From Zhengella mangrovi (lineage in GTDB: Bacteria > Pseudomonadota > Alphaproteobacteria > Rhizobiales > Rhizobiaceae): a DNA stretch of 64,000 nt. The notes under the pieces were generated by a model that had not been told where the DNA came from, did not search any database, and worked only from the letters and a program-made list of their open reading frames with translations. Made by a program: the position numbers and the translations under genes. Of the stretch, positions 27,678-37,863 are shown one piece after another (position 1 is the stretch's first letter; each line of letters begins with the position of its first letter). Location: assembly GCF_002727065.1 (NCBI RefSeq), contig NZ_PDVP01000003.1:186001-250000 (forward strand), given 5' to 3'.

Positions 27678-30600
27678 ATGACCGAAGGCAAGTGGGATTT
27701 CTGGATCGACCGCGGCGGCACGTTCACCGATGTCATTGGCCGTGCACCGGACGGCTCGCTGCATCCGCGCAAGCTGCTGTCCGAAAACCCGGAAGCCTAC
27801 CGCGATGCCGCCATCCAGGGCATTCGCGACCTGCTCGGCCTCAAGTCGGGTGAACCGGTTCCGCCGGGCCGGATCGGCGATGTCAAAATGGGCACGACAG
27901 TGGCCACGAACGCGCTCCTGGAACGCAAGGGCGACCGGGTTGCCCTCCTCGTCACGAAGGGGTTTCGCGATGCGCTCCGCATTGCCTACCAGGCGCGGCC
28001 GGACATCTTCGCCAAGGAGATCGTCCTGCCCGAGCAGCTTTACGAGCGCGTGATCGAGATCGACGAACGCATCCTGGCCGACGGAACGACCGAAGCGACG
28101 CCGGATCCCGAGACGATCGAGGCGGCGCTGAAACAGATCAAGGCCGACGGGATCGATTCCGTGGCCATCTGCTTCATGCATGCCTGGAACTACCCCCAGC
28201 ACGAGGAACTCGCCGCGGGTTGCGCGCGCAGGATCGGCTTCGGCCAGGTATCCGTCAGTCACCAGGTTTCGCCGCTGATCAAGTTCGTCGGCCGCGGCGA
28301 CACGACCGTGGTCGATGCCTACCTGACGCCGATCCTCGGGCGCTACGTCCGCCAGGTGGCCGACGAACTGGGCGCTGACATCGGCGGCGACCAGCAGGAC
28401 GCGTCCGACCGGCCCCGGCTGATGTTCATGATGTCGTCGGGCGGCCTGACGGCTGCCGACCTGTTCCAGGGCAAGGATGCGATCCTTTCCGGCCCGGCCG
28501 GCGGTGTTGTCGGCATGGTGGAGACGGCCCGCCTGGCCGGTTTCGACAAGGTGATCGGTTTCGACATGGGCGGCACCTCGACCGACGTCGCCCATTATGA
28601 CGGCGACTACGAACGGGCCTTCGACACGGAAGTGGCAGGTGTGCGGATTCGCGCTCCCATGATGCGCATCCACACGGTGGCAGCCGGTGGCGGCTCGATC
28701 CTTCATTTCGACCAGGGCCGTTTCCAGGCCGGTCCCGATTCCGCCGGTGCCAATCCCGGCCCCGCCTGTTACCGGCGCGGCGGCCCGCTGGCCGTCACCG
28801 ACGCCAATGTCATGCTGGGCAAGCTCCAGCCGGACCAGTTCCCGGCCATCTTCGGCCCTGACCAGAACCAGCCGCTCGATCGCGATGTCGTGGCAAGCCG
28901 GTTCGCCGAACTGGCCGCCCAGGCCCGGGACGGAAAATCGCCCGAGGAAGTCGCCGAGGGATTCGTCACGATCGCCGTGGAGAACATGGCGAACGCCATC
29001 AAGAAGATCTCCGTGCAACGCGGCTACGATGTGACCAGGTATCTCCTGAACTGCTTTGGCGGCGCCGGTGGCCAGCATGCCTGCATGGTGGCGGACGCCC
29101 TTGGCATGGAATCAGTCCTGATCCACCCGCTGTCCGGTCTTCTGTCGGCCTATGGCATCGGGCTTGCCGCGGTGTTCGCCTCGCGCCAGCAGGCACTCCT
29201 GAAGCCGCTTGGCGAGGCCGCCGTCTCCGAGATCCGCGACATCGCCGAACAGCTGCGGGACCAGGTTTTCGATGAACTCGCGGGGCAAGGCATCCCCGAG
29301 GATGCGATTGGCTGGCGCCCCCTCCTGCAGATCCGGTACGACGGGACGGACACGACCCTGCCGGTGGATTTTGCCGGGTATTCTCCCGAGGCGGCCAAGG
29401 CGGCCTTCGAATCCGCCCACAAGGCCCAGTTCGGCTTCATCTACGACGACAAGCCGCTGGTCATCGAAAGCCTGTCGGTGGAGGCGTCGGATATCCGGGA
29501 TCCCGGCGGCATCGAACCCGAACTCGAGGTCGACGGCCGGGATTTCGAGACCGGCGAGACCCGCAAGGTCTTTTCGGGCGGGCGCTGGCACGACGCCAGG
29601 CTGGTGCGCCGGGAAAACATGACACCGGGCGCACGGCTGAAAGGCCCTGCCCTCGTCATCGAGGCCAACCAGACGATCGTTGTCGAGCCGGGCTGGCAGG
29701 CCGAGATCACGGCCCGCGACCACGTGCTCCTGCGCCGGATCGAACGGATGGAGCGCATGGCGGCCCTCGGCACGACCGGCGAGGACGGCAAGGGTGCCGA
29801 CCCCATCCTGCTGGAAGTCTTCAACAATCTCTTCATGTCGATCGCCGAACAGATGGGCGTGACGCTGCAGAACACGGCCTACTCGGTCAACATCAAGGAG
29901 CGCCTGGACTTCTCTTGCGCCGTCTTCGACCGGACCGGTGCCCTGGTCGCCAATGCACCGCACATGCCGGTGCATCTCGGCTCGATGGACCGCTCCGTGG
30001 AAACCATCATCAAGCTCAACGAGGGCAGGATCCAGCCTGGCGACGTCTTCGCGCTGAACGCGCCCTACAACGGCGGAACCCACCTTCCCGACATCACGGT
30101 CGTCACGCCGGTTTTCGATGACGACGGCAGCGAGATCCTGTTCTGGACGGCCTCGCGCGGTCACCATGCGGATGTCGGCGGCTCGGCGCCGGGCTCCATG
30201 ACGCCTTTGGCCACGACGGTCGACGAGGAAGGCGTGCTCATCGACAATTTCCGGCTCGTTGAAAAGGGCCGGTTCCGGGAGGCGGAACTCGTCGATCTGC
30301 TGACAGACCACCCCTTCCCCGTACGCAACGTGCATCAGAACGTCGCCGACCTGAAGGCGCAGATTGCCGCCAACGAGAAGGGCGTGGCCGAACTGCGCCG
30401 CATGGTGGCGAACTTCGGCCTCGACGTGGTCGAAGCCTACATGGGCCATGTCCAGGACAATGCCGCCGAGGCGGTACGCGAGGTCCTGTCGCGCCTTCCC
30501 GACGAGAGCGCCTATGACTACCCGACTGACACGGGTCAGACCATCAGGGTCCGGATCACCGTGGACCGGGAAAAGCGCGAGGCAACGGTGGACTTTACCG

Positions 30601-31343
30601 GCACCTCGTCTGTCATGAAGAACAATTTCAATGCACCCGAACCGGTCACCCGCGCGGCGGTCCTCTATGCCTTCCGCGTCATGGTCGAGGGCAACATTCC
30701 CATGAACGCGGGCTGCCTGCGTCCCATCAACATCATCATCCCGGATGGCTGCATGCTGCGTCCCGCCTACCCTGCCGCGGTGGTGGCCGGCAACGTCGAA
30801 ACGTCACAGCATGTCACCAACGCGCTCTTTGCCGCCATGGGCGCACTCGCCAATGCGCAGGGGACGATGAACAATCTCACTTACGGCAACGACAGGCACC
30901 AGTATTACGAGACGATCTGTTCAGGCTCCCCCGCTGGCACGATGAATGACGGCCGCGGATTTGCCGGTACGTCGGGCGTTCACACCCACATGACCAATTC
31001 CCGCCTGACCGATCCGGAAATCCTCGAACTGCGTTTTCCCGTGGTGCTGGAAGACTTCCACATTCGCGAGGGCTCCGGCGGCAAGGGTCGCTGGAATGCC
31101 GGCGACGGAACCCGGCGAACCGTCCGTTTCCGCGAGAAGATGGATTGCGCCATCCTGTCCTCTCACCGCAACCGGCCGCCGCAAGGCATCGCCGGCGGCG
31201 GTGAAGGCCAGGTCGGCCTGACCCAGGTCCGGCGCCGCGACGGCTCCGTGGAAACCCTGAAAGCCTGCGATCAGACCATCCTGGAAGCCGGCGAAGCCGT
31301 TATCGTGACGACTCCGACGGCCGGCGCTTTCGGCAAACGCTGA
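27678..31343 (+). CDS. Fused hydantoinase A/B, ATP-dependent 5-oxoprolinase family
   Basis: A 1221-residue fusion of HyuA (about 1-700) and HyuB (about 707-1221), as in ATP-dependent 5-oxoprolinases that open 5-oxoproline to glutamate. HyuA has an N-terminal [43 protein letters not shown], and [10 protein letters not shown]; HyuB begins [18 protein letters not shown] and has [21 protein letters not shown] chose the ATG at 27678 because AGGGA lies 7 bases upstream. The true substrate could be another lactam or hydantoin, or acetone-type compounds as in related carboxylases. Divergent from a MarR regulator. Confidence 0.87.
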   Translation: MTEGKWDFWIDRGGTFTDVIGRAPDGSLHPRKLLSENPEAYRDAAIQGIRDLLGLKSGEPVPPGRIGDVKMGTTVATNALLERKGDRVALLVTKGFRDALRIAYQARPDIFAKEIVLPEQLYERVIEIDERILADGTTEATPDPETIEAALKQIKADGIDSVAICFMHAWNYPQHEELAAGCARRIGFGQVSVSHQVSPLIKFVGRGDTTVVDAYLTPILGRYVRQVADELGADIGGDQQDASDRPRLMFMMSSGGLTAADLFQGKDAILSGPAGGVVGMVETARLAGFDKVIGFDMGGTSTDVAHYDGDYERAFDTEVAGVRIRAPMMRIHTVAAGGGSILHFDQGRFQAGPDSAGANPGPACYRRGGPLAVTDANVMLGKLQPDQFPAIFGPDQNQPLDRDVVASRFAELAAQARDGKSPEEVAEGFVTIAVENMANAIKKISVQRGYDVTRYLLNCFGGAGGQHACMVADALGMESVLIHPLSGLLSAYGIGLAAVFASRQQALLKPLGEAAVSEIRDIAEQLRDQVFDELAGQGIPEDAIGWRPLLQIRYDGTDTTLPVDFAGYSPEAAKAAFESAHKAQFGFIYDDKPLVIESLSVEASDIRDPGGIEPELEVDGRDFETGETRKVFSGGRWHDARLVRRENMTPGARLKGPALVIEANQTIVVEPGWQAEITARDHVLLRRIERMERMAALGTTGEDGKGADPILLEVFNNLFMSIAEQMGVTLQNTAYSVNIKERLDFSCAVFDRTGALVANAPHMPVHLGSMDRSVETIIKLNEGRIQPGDVFALNAPYNGGTHLPDITVVTPVFDDDGSEILFWTASRGHHADVGGSAPGSMTPLATTVDEEGVLIDNFRLVEKGRFREAELVDLLTDHPFPVRNVHQNVADLKAQIAANEKGVAELRRMVANFGLDVVEAYMGHVQDNAAEAVREVLSRLPDESAYDYPTDTGQTIRVRITVDREKREATVDFTGTSSVMKNNFNAPEPVTRAAVLYAFRVMVEGNIPMNAGCLRPINIIIPDGCMLRPAYPAAVVAGNVETSQHVTNALFAAMGALANAQGTMNNLTYGNDRHQYYETICSGSPAGTMNDGRGFAGTSGVHTHMTNSRLTDPEILELRFPVVLEDFHIREGSGGKGRWNAGDGTRRTVRFREKMDCAILSSHRNRPPQGIAGGGEGQVGLTQVRRRDGSVETLKACDQTILEAGEAVIVTTPTAGAFGKR

Positions 31344-31424
31344 CCTGGGGCGATCTCGATCAAGGCGGGCAAGCTCGCCGTCTGTCATGGTAGCCTTCGC
31401 TTGCTCTCCGGACAGGGAACCGCC

Positions 31425-32144
31425 ATGCCGCTCGAACACAGTCACGACGCTGATGCCATCGCGACGCGCCTCGCCGATGGCGGTCACCGGTCCTACCTGC
31501 GCGATTTCGTCTATGGCGGGATCGACGGGTCGGTGACGACCTTCGCCGTTGTCGCCGGCGTGGAAGGCGCCGGCCTCTCCTCCGGTGTCGTGCTCATTCT
31601 GGGCCTCGCGAACCTCGTGGCCGACGGCTTTTCCATGGCCGCCAGCAATTATTCCGGCACCAAGACGGAACTGGATGACCGGGACCGGATACGCGAAATC
31701 GAACAGAAGCATATCCGGCTTGAACCCGATGGCGAGCGGGAGGAAGTCCGCCAGATCCTTGCGGCCAAGGGCCTGTCCGGCACCACGCTGGAAGACGCGG
31801 TCGAGGCCGTGACGTCGGACCGGGAAACCTGGATCCGCCTGATGCTGACCGACGAATACGGCCTTTCGTCCGTGGATCCCTCGCCGCTGTCGGCCGCCGG
31901 TGTCACCTTCCTCGCGTTCCTGCTGTGCGGGATTGTCCCGCTGATCCCCTTCGCGTTTTCCCTTCCGTCCCCGTTCACGGTGTCCATTGTCATGACAGGT
32001 GCCGTATTCCTTTCCATTGGCGCGGCGAAGTCGCTGTGGTCGCTGGCACCCTGGTGGCGTTCGGCACTGGAAACCCTGTTGATCGGATCCGCCGCATCGT
32101 CGCTGGCCTACGTGGTCGGCGTCCTTCTGCAGGGGCTTGCCTGA
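31425..32144 (+). CDS. VIT1/CCC1 family metal transporter
   Basis: Predicted iron or manganese transporter of 239 residues. The N-terminal [20 protein letters not shown] and [18 protein letters not shown] are the CCC1/VIT signature. A charged cytoplasmic helical region (about 75-145, [18 protein letters not shown]) follows, then three membrane segments. I chose the ATG at 31425 with AGGGA upstream rather than 31401. It stands alone downstream of the oxoprolinase gene by 81 bases. Confidence 0.88.
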   Translation: MPLEHSHDADAIATRLADGGHRSYLRDFVYGGIDGSVTTFAVVAGVEGAGLSSGVVLILGLANLVADGFSMAASNYSGTKTELDDRDRIREIEQKHIRLEPDGEREEVRQILAAKGLSGTTLEDAVEAVTSDRETWIRLMLTDEYGLSSVDPSPLSAAGVTFLAFLLCGIVPLIPFAFSLPSPFTVSIVMTGAVFLSIGAAKSLWSLAPWWRSALETLLIGSAASSLAYVVGVLLQGLA

Positions 32145-32195
32145 CGGCCGCATTGACGACGGGTGGATGGACATCGCTTCCATGTCCGGATATAG

Positions 32196-32209
32196 TTAAA
32201 TCGATTTAA
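32196..32209. promoter_or_regulatory. Perfect 14-base AT-rich palindrome upstream of the phosphofructokinase gene
   Basis: TTAAATCGATTTAA is a perfect palindrome 27 bases before the start codon of the PPi-type phosphofructokinase gene. It resembles a CtrA site but the spacing between the TTAA halves is 6, not 7. An imperfect repeat GGACAT/ATGTCC lies just upstream at 32169-32187. The binding factor is unknown. Confidence 0.4.
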
Positions 32210-32235
32210 TTATCTTCGGATTCTGTGGAAAAGCC

Positions 32236-33438
32236 ATGCCTGCCAAGCGCAAAATCGCCCTGCTCACGGCTGGCGGCCTCGCCCCGTGCCTTTCGGCCGC
32301 CGTCGGCTGCCTCATAGAGCGCTACAGCGAGATCGCTCCCGAGATCGAGATCGTCGCCTACCGGTCCGGCTACTCCGGTCTGCTGAAGGGCGATATCCTG
32401 CCGGTGACGCCCCAGGTCCGCGCCAACGCCCGGGCGCTGCTGCACCACGGCGGCTCACCGATCGGCAATTCCCGCGTGAAACTGACCAACGCGCAGGACT
32501 GCGAAAAGCGGGGCCTCGTCAGGCCGGGAGAAAACCCGCTCGATGCAGCCGCACGCAGGCTGGAAGCAGACGGGATTACCATTCTCCACACGATCGGCGG
32601 CGACGATACCAACACGACGGCGGCCGATCTCGCGGCACACCTCAAGGCCGACGGATTCGACATGACGGTCGTTGGCCTGCCCAAGACGGTTGACAACGAT
32701 ATCATTCCGATCCGGCAGTCGCTGGGCGCCTTGACGGCCGCCGAAGTGGGCGCCCGCTTCTTCGATCACGTCTCCAACGAGCAGAGTGCAACGCCGAACA
32801 CCTTCGTCGTGCATGAGGTCATGGGACGCCATTCTGGCTGGCTGACTGCCGCGACGCTGCGATCCTACAACGAGCGCATCGAAGGACGGGCCTATTGCGA
32901 GGGCCTGATGATGAACCACGCTCTCAAGGACGTTGATGCGGTCTACATCCCGGAAATGCCCTTCTACGCCGAAGGAGAGATAGAACGCCTGAGAAAGGCG
33001 ATGAAGGATACCGGCTACGCGACCATCTTCGTGTCGGAAGGCGCCTGTGTCGATGAAATCGTCGCGGAGCGCGAAGCGGCCGGCGAGACCTTGCCGCGCG
33101 ATGCTTTCGGTCATGTCCGGCTTGATGATGTCAAGGTAGGTGACTGGTTTGCAAGGCAATTCGCAAAGGCGATCGGTGCCGACAAGACGCTGGTCCAGAA
33201 ATCCGGCTACTATGCCCGCTCTGCCCCGGCCAATGCGCAGGATCTTCACCTCATCAAGGGCATGGCCGACCATGCGGTAACCAGCGCGCTGGATGGCATT
33301 GCCGGCGTCGTCGGCCATGACGAGGGTCATGGCGGCCGCCTTCGGACGATTGAATTCGACCGCATCGCCGGCGGTAAACCGTTCGACCCGGAAGCCGGCT
33401 GGTTCCAGGATATCCTTGCGCGGACCGGGCAGGCCTGA
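32236..33438 (+). CDS. pfp: PPi-type 6-phosphofructokinase
   Basis: Phosphofructokinase family enzyme of 400 residues. The phosphoryl-donor site reads GGDDTNTTA (121-129) rather than the GGDGS of ATP enzymes, and the following site is PKTVDND (149-155). The Asp124 and Lys150 pair is the known marker of pyrophosphate-dependent enzymes. NTFVVHEVMGRHSGWLTAA binds fructose 6-phosphate. It should catalyse the reversible PPi-dependent step of glycolysis and gluconeogenesis. A GTGGAAAAG sequence precedes the ATG. Confidence 0.92.
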   Translation: MPAKRKIALLTAGGLAPCLSAAVGCLIERYSEIAPEIEIVAYRSGYSGLLKGDILPVTPQVRANARALLHHGGSPIGNSRVKLTNAQDCEKRGLVRPGENPLDAAARRLEADGITILHTIGGDDTNTTAADLAAHLKADGFDMTVVGLPKTVDNDIIPIRQSLGALTAAEVGARFFDHVSNEQSATPNTFVVHEVMGRHSGWLTAATLRSYNERIEGRAYCEGLMMNHALKDVDAVYIPEMPFYAEGEIERLRKAMKDTGYATIFVSEGACVDEIVAEREAAGETLPRDAFGHVRLDDVKVGDWFARQFAKAIGADKTLVQKSGYYARSAPANAQDLHLIKGMADHAVTSALDGIAGVVGHDEGHGGRLRTIEFDRIAGGKPFDPEAGWFQDILARTGQA

Positions 33439-33453
33439 CAAGAGCCGATCCGG

Positions 33454-34860
33454 CTATTGCATGACGGCCTTTGCGAGCGCCGCGACCAGCGCCTGCGGCT
33501 TGTAGCCCAGGCTGGAAGGCGTCAGGCCCATGCGTACCACGACGAGATTGCGGGAAGGAACAACGGCAACGGACTGGCCGTCATGGCCCAGCATCCAGAA
33601 TGCATCCTCCGGCAGATCGAAACCGGCGTCGGGGTTTTCGTCCTTCGGCGTGCCGCCTTCCGGCCCGACCAGCCAGACCTGGTGGCCGTATTCGTATCCG
33701 CCCCACGCCGTCTTTGAGGCCTCTTCCGGACTGGTCATCCAGGTCACGTAGTCGGGTGGCAGGAGCGCCTCCCCCTTCCATGTCCCGCCCTGGAGCAGGA
33801 ACTGCCCGAAGCGGGCCCAGTCCCGCGGCGTGGCATAGAGATAGGAAGAACCGACGAACGTGCCGGATGAATCGGTCTCGAAGGTCGCACTGGCCATGCC
33901 GACGGGTTTGAACAGCGCCTCCCACGGATAGGAAATGGGCTGGCTCACCGCCCGCATCCAGACATCCGAAAGCATCACCGTGGTTCCGGATGAATAGTTG
34001 AACAACCGGTCGCCGTCCGGATTGCCGTGAACCGGATCATAGGGCTTGGAAGCGGCAAAGGCCGCCATGTCGCCTTCGAGATAGAGCATCCGTGTCACGT
34101 CGGATACGGCGCCGTAACCTTCGTTCCAGGCCAGTCCCGACGCCATGCCCATCATCGATGCCAGTGTGACCTTTGCGCGCTCGTCCTGTTTCCAGCCCTC
34201 GAACAGACCGGCCTGGTCGAGGCTCAGTTTTCCGCTTCCGACCACCGTGCCGATAATCGCAGCGGTGACGCTTTTCGTCATCGACCACCCGAGCAGGGGC
34301 ACGTCGGCATCGAAACCGGTCCCGTAGCGCTCGCCGATGATCCGGCCGTTGTGAACGACCACCACGCCACGCATGCCGGGACCGGTGAGCTGGTCGTTGT
34401 CGAGGATTTCCGCGATCGCCGCATCTTGCGATGGCTCGACACGTTCGCCCTCCGGCCAGAGCGCATCGGCATCAACGGCAGGGACCGCCGGAATGGCATC
34501 CTCGACCTTCGGTACAGGTGCGCCATCTGGAACGATGGAACAGCCAAGCCGCTCTCCACGCCAGATGGCTTGCCCGTTCCCGAACAGGCCGAACAGGCGT
34601 GCCTTGACCCGCGGTGGCGTCGCGTCCCTGTCCACATCCACGGAGATGAGCTTGAAGATCAGGATGCCGGGCGCTTGCATGTCCGTCTCGATGACGTCGT
34701 CGGCGCCACGGCCGGACACGAAGACGCTCGAGCAGACGATCTTGGCTGCATAGTTCGTTGCCACGCGGATCACTGCCGGCGGTGCGATGGCAAGCCACCC
34801 GGCCCCGACAATCAACGCGACGCCAATCAGTCCGCCAAGCCACTTCGCAATGCGCCCCAT
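33454..34860 (-). CDS. Serine hydrolase of the beta-lactamase (class C-like/NylB) fold
   Basis: The protein has 468 residues. One N-terminal hydrophobic anchor (about 6-30) is followed by a spacer domain of about 110 residues and the hydrolase domain. The nucleophile motif is SMTK in LLGWSMTKSVTAAI and the second motif YSSGTT. This Y-x-S pattern fits the esterase and 6-aminohexanoate-dimer hydrolase group more than true AmpC enzymes, so resistance should not be assumed. It is divergent from the GH25 gene across 130 bases. Confidence 0.85.
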   Translation of the reverse strand: MGRIAKWLGGLIGVALIVGAGWLAIAPPAVIRVATNYAAKIVCSSVFVSGRGADDVIETDMQAPGILIFKLISVDVDRDATPPRVKARLFGLFGNGQAIWRGERLGCSIVPDGAPVPKVEDAIPAVPAVDADALWPEGERVEPSQDAAIAEILDNDQLTGPGMRGVVVVHNGRIIGERYGTGFDADVPLLGWSMTKSVTAAIIGTVVGSGKLSLDQAGLFEGWKQDERAKVTLASMMGMASGLAWNEGYGAVSDVTRMLYLEGDMAAFAASKPYDPVHGNPDGDRLFNYSSGTTVMLSDVWMRAVSQPISYPWEALFKPVGMASATFETDSSGTFVGSSYLYATPRDWARFGQFLLQGGTWKGEALLPPDYVTWMTSPEEASKTAWGGYEYGHQVWLVGPEGGTPKDENPDAGFDLPEDAFWMLGHDGQSVAVVPSRNLVVVRMGLTPSSLGYKPQALVAALAKAVMQ

Positions 34861-34990
34861 GCCTGCTCTCCCCTTCTCGGCCTGTTGCGAGCGTGGCCCG
34901 AAAGCAGATGCTGATCAAGAGCGCGAGGGGTGACGCAAGGCGAACCTTGCAATACGTTGATGGCAAGCCTTTCAGGATTGATTCGACCTC

Positions 34991-35776
34991 ATGCGCCGAA
35001 CCGCTTCCGCCATCGCGATGGCCCTTTCACTGACAGCCTGCACCGCCTCCAATGTCGACCAGGCGCTGGATTTGCGTGTCGCGGTGAGCAGCCCCCGCTT
35101 TGGAGACAATGATCCGCATGAGTGGACGGGGCGGACACCGTGGCATTATCCCGTCCATGGCATCGACGTCGCCAAGTACCAGGGCCAGATCGACTGGCGG
35201 GCCGCCAAGCGCGCCGGCGTCGCCTTTGCCTTCATCAAGGCGACCGAAGGAGGCGACCGCGTCGATGACCTGTTCCTTGCCAACTGGCAGGCGGCCGGAA
35301 AGGCGGGGCTGCCACGCGGTGCCTACCATTTCTTCTATTTCTGCCGTCCCGCCTTCGAACAGGCGCTGTGGTACAAGAAGAACGTGCCGGTGGACCGGAA
35401 GGCCCTGCCCCCGGTGCTCGACATGGAGTGGAACCACAAGTCGCCAACCTGCACCTTCCGGCCGGAGCCCGACGCCGTACGCAAGGAAATGGACGTCTTC
35501 CTGCGGCAGGTTGCACGCCACTATGGAAAGACTCCGATCATCTACACCACCGTCGACTTTTTCGAGCACAACCAGCTCTGGAAGATCCGCGGCTATCCCT
35601 TCTGGCTGCGCTCCGTTGCCGGCCACCCCTCGGAAAAATACGGCGACCAGAACTGGACCTTCTGGCAGTACACAGGGACCGGCGTCGTGCCCGGCATTCG
35701 CGGCGACACCGATATCAATGTCTATCGCGGCTCCCAGGCCGACTGGCAGCGCTGGGTATCGGCGAATACGAAATAA
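34991..35776 (+). CDS. GH25 muramidase-like lipoprotein
   Basis: Predicted lysozyme of the GH25 (Chalaropsis) family, 261 residues. The lipobox LTAC puts the lipidated cysteine at C17, so it should be membrane anchored in the periplasm. The GH25 domain starts GIDVAKYQGQIDW (catalytic-face D59) and has the VLDMEW motif with D144 and E146, then FWLRS and NWTFWQYTGTG. Complete by family length. It adds to the peptidoglycan-cleaving enzymes of this region. Confidence 0.92.
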   Translation: MRRTASAIAMALSLTACTASNVDQALDLRVAVSSPRFGDNDPHEWTGRTPWHYPVHGIDVAKYQGQIDWRAAKRAGVAFAFIKATEGGDRVDDLFLANWQAAGKAGLPRGAYHFFYFCRPAFEQALWYKKNVPVDRKALPPVLDMEWNHKSPTCTFRPEPDAVRKEMDVFLRQVARHYGKTPIIYTTVDFFEHNQLWKIRGYPFWLRSVAGHPSEKYGDQNWTFWQYTGTGVVPGIRGDTDINVYRGSQADWQRWVSANTK

Positions 35777-35823
35777 ACCTTTTGAAATCCTGCGGAAACA
35801 GCTTTGTCTTGCGCCACATCAAG

Positions 35824-35851
35824 TTGAACGGCGCCGGGGCCGGCCTATAGT
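35824..35851 (+). promoter_or_regulatory. Promoter with a leaderless spacing upstream of the phosphatase gene
   Basis: TTGAAC (35824-35829), a 16-base spacer and TATAGT (35846-35851) resemble a sigma70-type promoter. Only six bases separate the -10 box from the ATG at 35858 and no ribosome binding site is present. This suggests a transcript that starts at or next to the start codon. Confidence 0.5.
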
Positions 35852-35857
35852 TGTCTT

Positions 35858-36640
35858 ATGATCATCTTTACCGATCTCGACGGCACCTTGCTGGATCATG
35901 AGACCTATTCCCTGAAGGCTGCGCGACCGGCGCTGGGAGAATGTGCAAGGAGGGGCATTCCCGTTGTTCCCGCGACATCGAAGACGGCCGCCGAAGTAGC
36001 CCCCATCATGCAGGAAGCAGGACTGGCGGGACCTGCCATTGTCGAAAACGGCGCGGGCATCGCCTGGCCCGGAAGCGAGGCCGGTGACCGGTCGCAGTGG
36101 CAAGCGATCCGCGATGCCCTCGAACAACTTCCTGGTCGACTGAGGCGCCTCTTCGAGGGGTTCGGCGACTGGACGGTTGAAGAAGTGTCCGTCCGGACCG
36201 GCTTGCCGGAAGAGGCAGCCCGCCTCGCCAAACAGCGGAATTTTTCTGAACCGGGCATCTTCACGGGCGACGCGCAGGATGAGGCTGCCTTCGTGGGCGC
36301 ACTCGCCGCGTCCGGCATCGAAGGCATAAGAGGCGGCCGGTTCCTCACCCTCTCGCACGGCCTCTCCAAGGCTTCGCGAATGCACGAGGTCTGTACGCAC
36401 CTGGGGGCCAGCGGTCCGGTCGTTGCGCTGGGCGACGCCCCGAATGACGTCGCCATGTTGCAAGAGGCCGATATCGGCATTGTTGTAGCCAATCCGGCCC
36501 ATTCGCCTTTGCCCGCCCTGGCCGGCGAGACAGCGGGAAAAATTGTCCGCACCACGCTGGCAGGGCCGGAGGGCTGGAACCAGGCCGTTCTGTCCATCAT
36601 TGAGAAACACGCCGAAACAGGGAAACAAGCGATCCGATGA
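35858..36640 (+). CDS. Glucosyl/mannosyl-3-phosphoglycerate phosphatase (HAD-IIB)
   Basis: HAD hydrolase of the MPGP family, 260 residues. Motif I FTDLDGTLLD has the nucleophile Asp near residue 5, motif II is VPATSKTAAEV, and motif IV is VALGDAPNDVAML. MPGP-type enzymes remove phosphate from glycosyl-3-phosphoglycerate to give glucosylglycerate or mannosylglycerate, compatible solutes. Its stop overlaps the synthase ATG by 4 bases (ATGA), so the two enzymes are made together. Confidence 0.87.
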   Translation: MIIFTDLDGTLLDHETYSLKAARPALGECARRGIPVVPATSKTAAEVAPIMQEAGLAGPAIVENGAGIAWPGSEAGDRSQWQAIRDALEQLPGRLRRLFEGFGDWTVEEVSVRTGLPEEAARLAKQRNFSEPGIFTGDAQDEAAFVGALAASGIEGIRGGRFLTLSHGLSKASRMHEVCTHLGASGPVVALGDAPNDVAMLQEADIGIVVANPAHSPLPALAGETAGKIVRTTLAGPEGWNQAVLSIIEKHAETGKQAIR

Positions 36641-37854
36641 GTGATTTTCACCAGACAGGCGCCATCACCACCTTGCACAACCTGACCCGACGTCCGCTGG
36701 AGGACTTGGAGGCGGAGGTCGCCCGTTTCGCCAGGATCCGGCCCGTCACGCTGACGCTGCCGTCCCTGTTTTCGGAACTGGAAGGCGATGCCCTGCCCCG
36801 CATCATCGACGTTCTCAAGGATATTCCCTACATCTCTGAAATCTATATCGGATTGGATCGCGCCGACCGCGACCAGTTTCATCATGCCAAGGCGTTTTTC
36901 GACAAGCTGCCGCATCATCACCGCGTGATCTGGAATGACGGGCCGCGCATGACGGCCATCCATGAAAAGCTGGATACGCTTGGCCTGGCACCGACCGAAC
37001 TCGGCAAGGGGCGCAATGTCTGGTACATGATGGGCTATGCGCTTGCGGCGCAGCGCGGCAAGGTTCTGGCCCTGCACGACTGTGACATCGTCACCTATGA
37101 CCGCGGGCTGCTCGCCCGGTTGATCTACCCTGTCGTCAATCCGGATTTCCCCTACCTCTTTGCCAAGGGGTACTATTCGCGGGTCGCCAACAACACGCTG
37201 AACGGCCGCGTCTGCCGCCTGCTGGTCACGCCCTTCCTCGAAGCCCTCGAAATGACCTGCGGGATGCACAACTACACCCGCTACCTGTCGTCCTTCCGCT
37301 ATCCGCTCTCCGGTGAATTCGCCATGCGCACGGAGGTCGTTCCGGACATCCGCATTCCCTCCGACTGGGGCCTTGAAATCGGCTTCCTGTCAGAGCTTCG
37401 GCGCAACTCGTCGCAGCGCCAGATCTGCCAGGTCGATATCGCCGACATCTACGACCACAAGCACCAGGACTTGTCCGCCGAGGATGCCAGCAGGGGCCTT
37501 TCGCGCATGTCGACCGACATCGTCAAGGCGATCCTGCGCAAGCTGGCGACCGAAGGCATGGTCATGTCGAGGGCAACCTTGCGGGCCGTGAAGGCCGCCT
37601 ACTATCGCAATGCGCTGGACCTGATCGAAAGCTACCACGCGGATGCGGTCTTCAACGGGCTGACGCTGGACCGGCACAAGGAGGAACAGGCCGTCGAACT
37701 GTTCGCCGCCAACATCATGAATGCCGCCGAGGTCTATTTCGACAATCCGTCTGCCACGCCGTTCATCCCCAACTGGCGGCGGGTTTACGACGCCTGGCCC
37801 GACGTGTTCCGTGAAATGGCGGCCGCTGTGGAGGCCGACAACGAGGCAAGCTGA
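36637..37854 (+). CDS. gpgS: Glucosyl-3-phosphoglycerate synthase-like glycosyltransferase
   Basis: A 405-residue GT-A transferase resembling GT81 enzymes. The nucleotide-sugar metal motif is DCD (148-150) in KVLALHDCDIVTYD. GKGRNVWYMMGYALA and PLSGEFAMRTEVV are further conserved-looking blocks. It should make glucosyl-3-phosphoglycerate from an NDP-glucose donor and 3-phosphoglycerate; a mannosyl donor is possible. Coupling to a MPGP-type phosphatase and a convergent GH13_18 gene 9 bases away supports the assignment. Confidence 0.8.
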   Translation: MSDFHQTGAITTLHNLTRRPLEDLEAEVARFARIRPVTLTLPSLFSELEGDALPRIIDVLKDIPYISEIYIGLDRADRDQFHHAKAFFDKLPHHHRVIWNDGPRMTAIHEKLDTLGLAPTELGKGRNVWYMMGYALAAQRGKVLALHDCDIVTYDRGLLARLIYPVVNPDFPYLFAKGYYSRVANNTLNGRVCRLLVTPFLEALEMTCGMHNYTRYLSSFRYPLSGEFAMRTEVVPDIRIPSDWGLEIGFLSELRRNSSQRQICQVDIADIYDHKHQDLSAEDASRGLSRMSTDIVKAILRKLATEGMVMSRATLRAVKAAYYRNALDLIESYHADAVFNGLTLDRHKEEQAVELFAANIMNAAEVYFDNPSATPFIPNWRRVYDAWPDVFREMAAAVEADNEAS

Positions 37855-37863
37855 GGGACAAGG

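Noticed and set aside
33454-34860. AmpC-type antibiotic resistance beta-lactamase.
   Set aside because: The second motif is Y-x-S rather than Y-x-N, a long N-terminal domain is present, and the family has many esterases and peptidase-like members.
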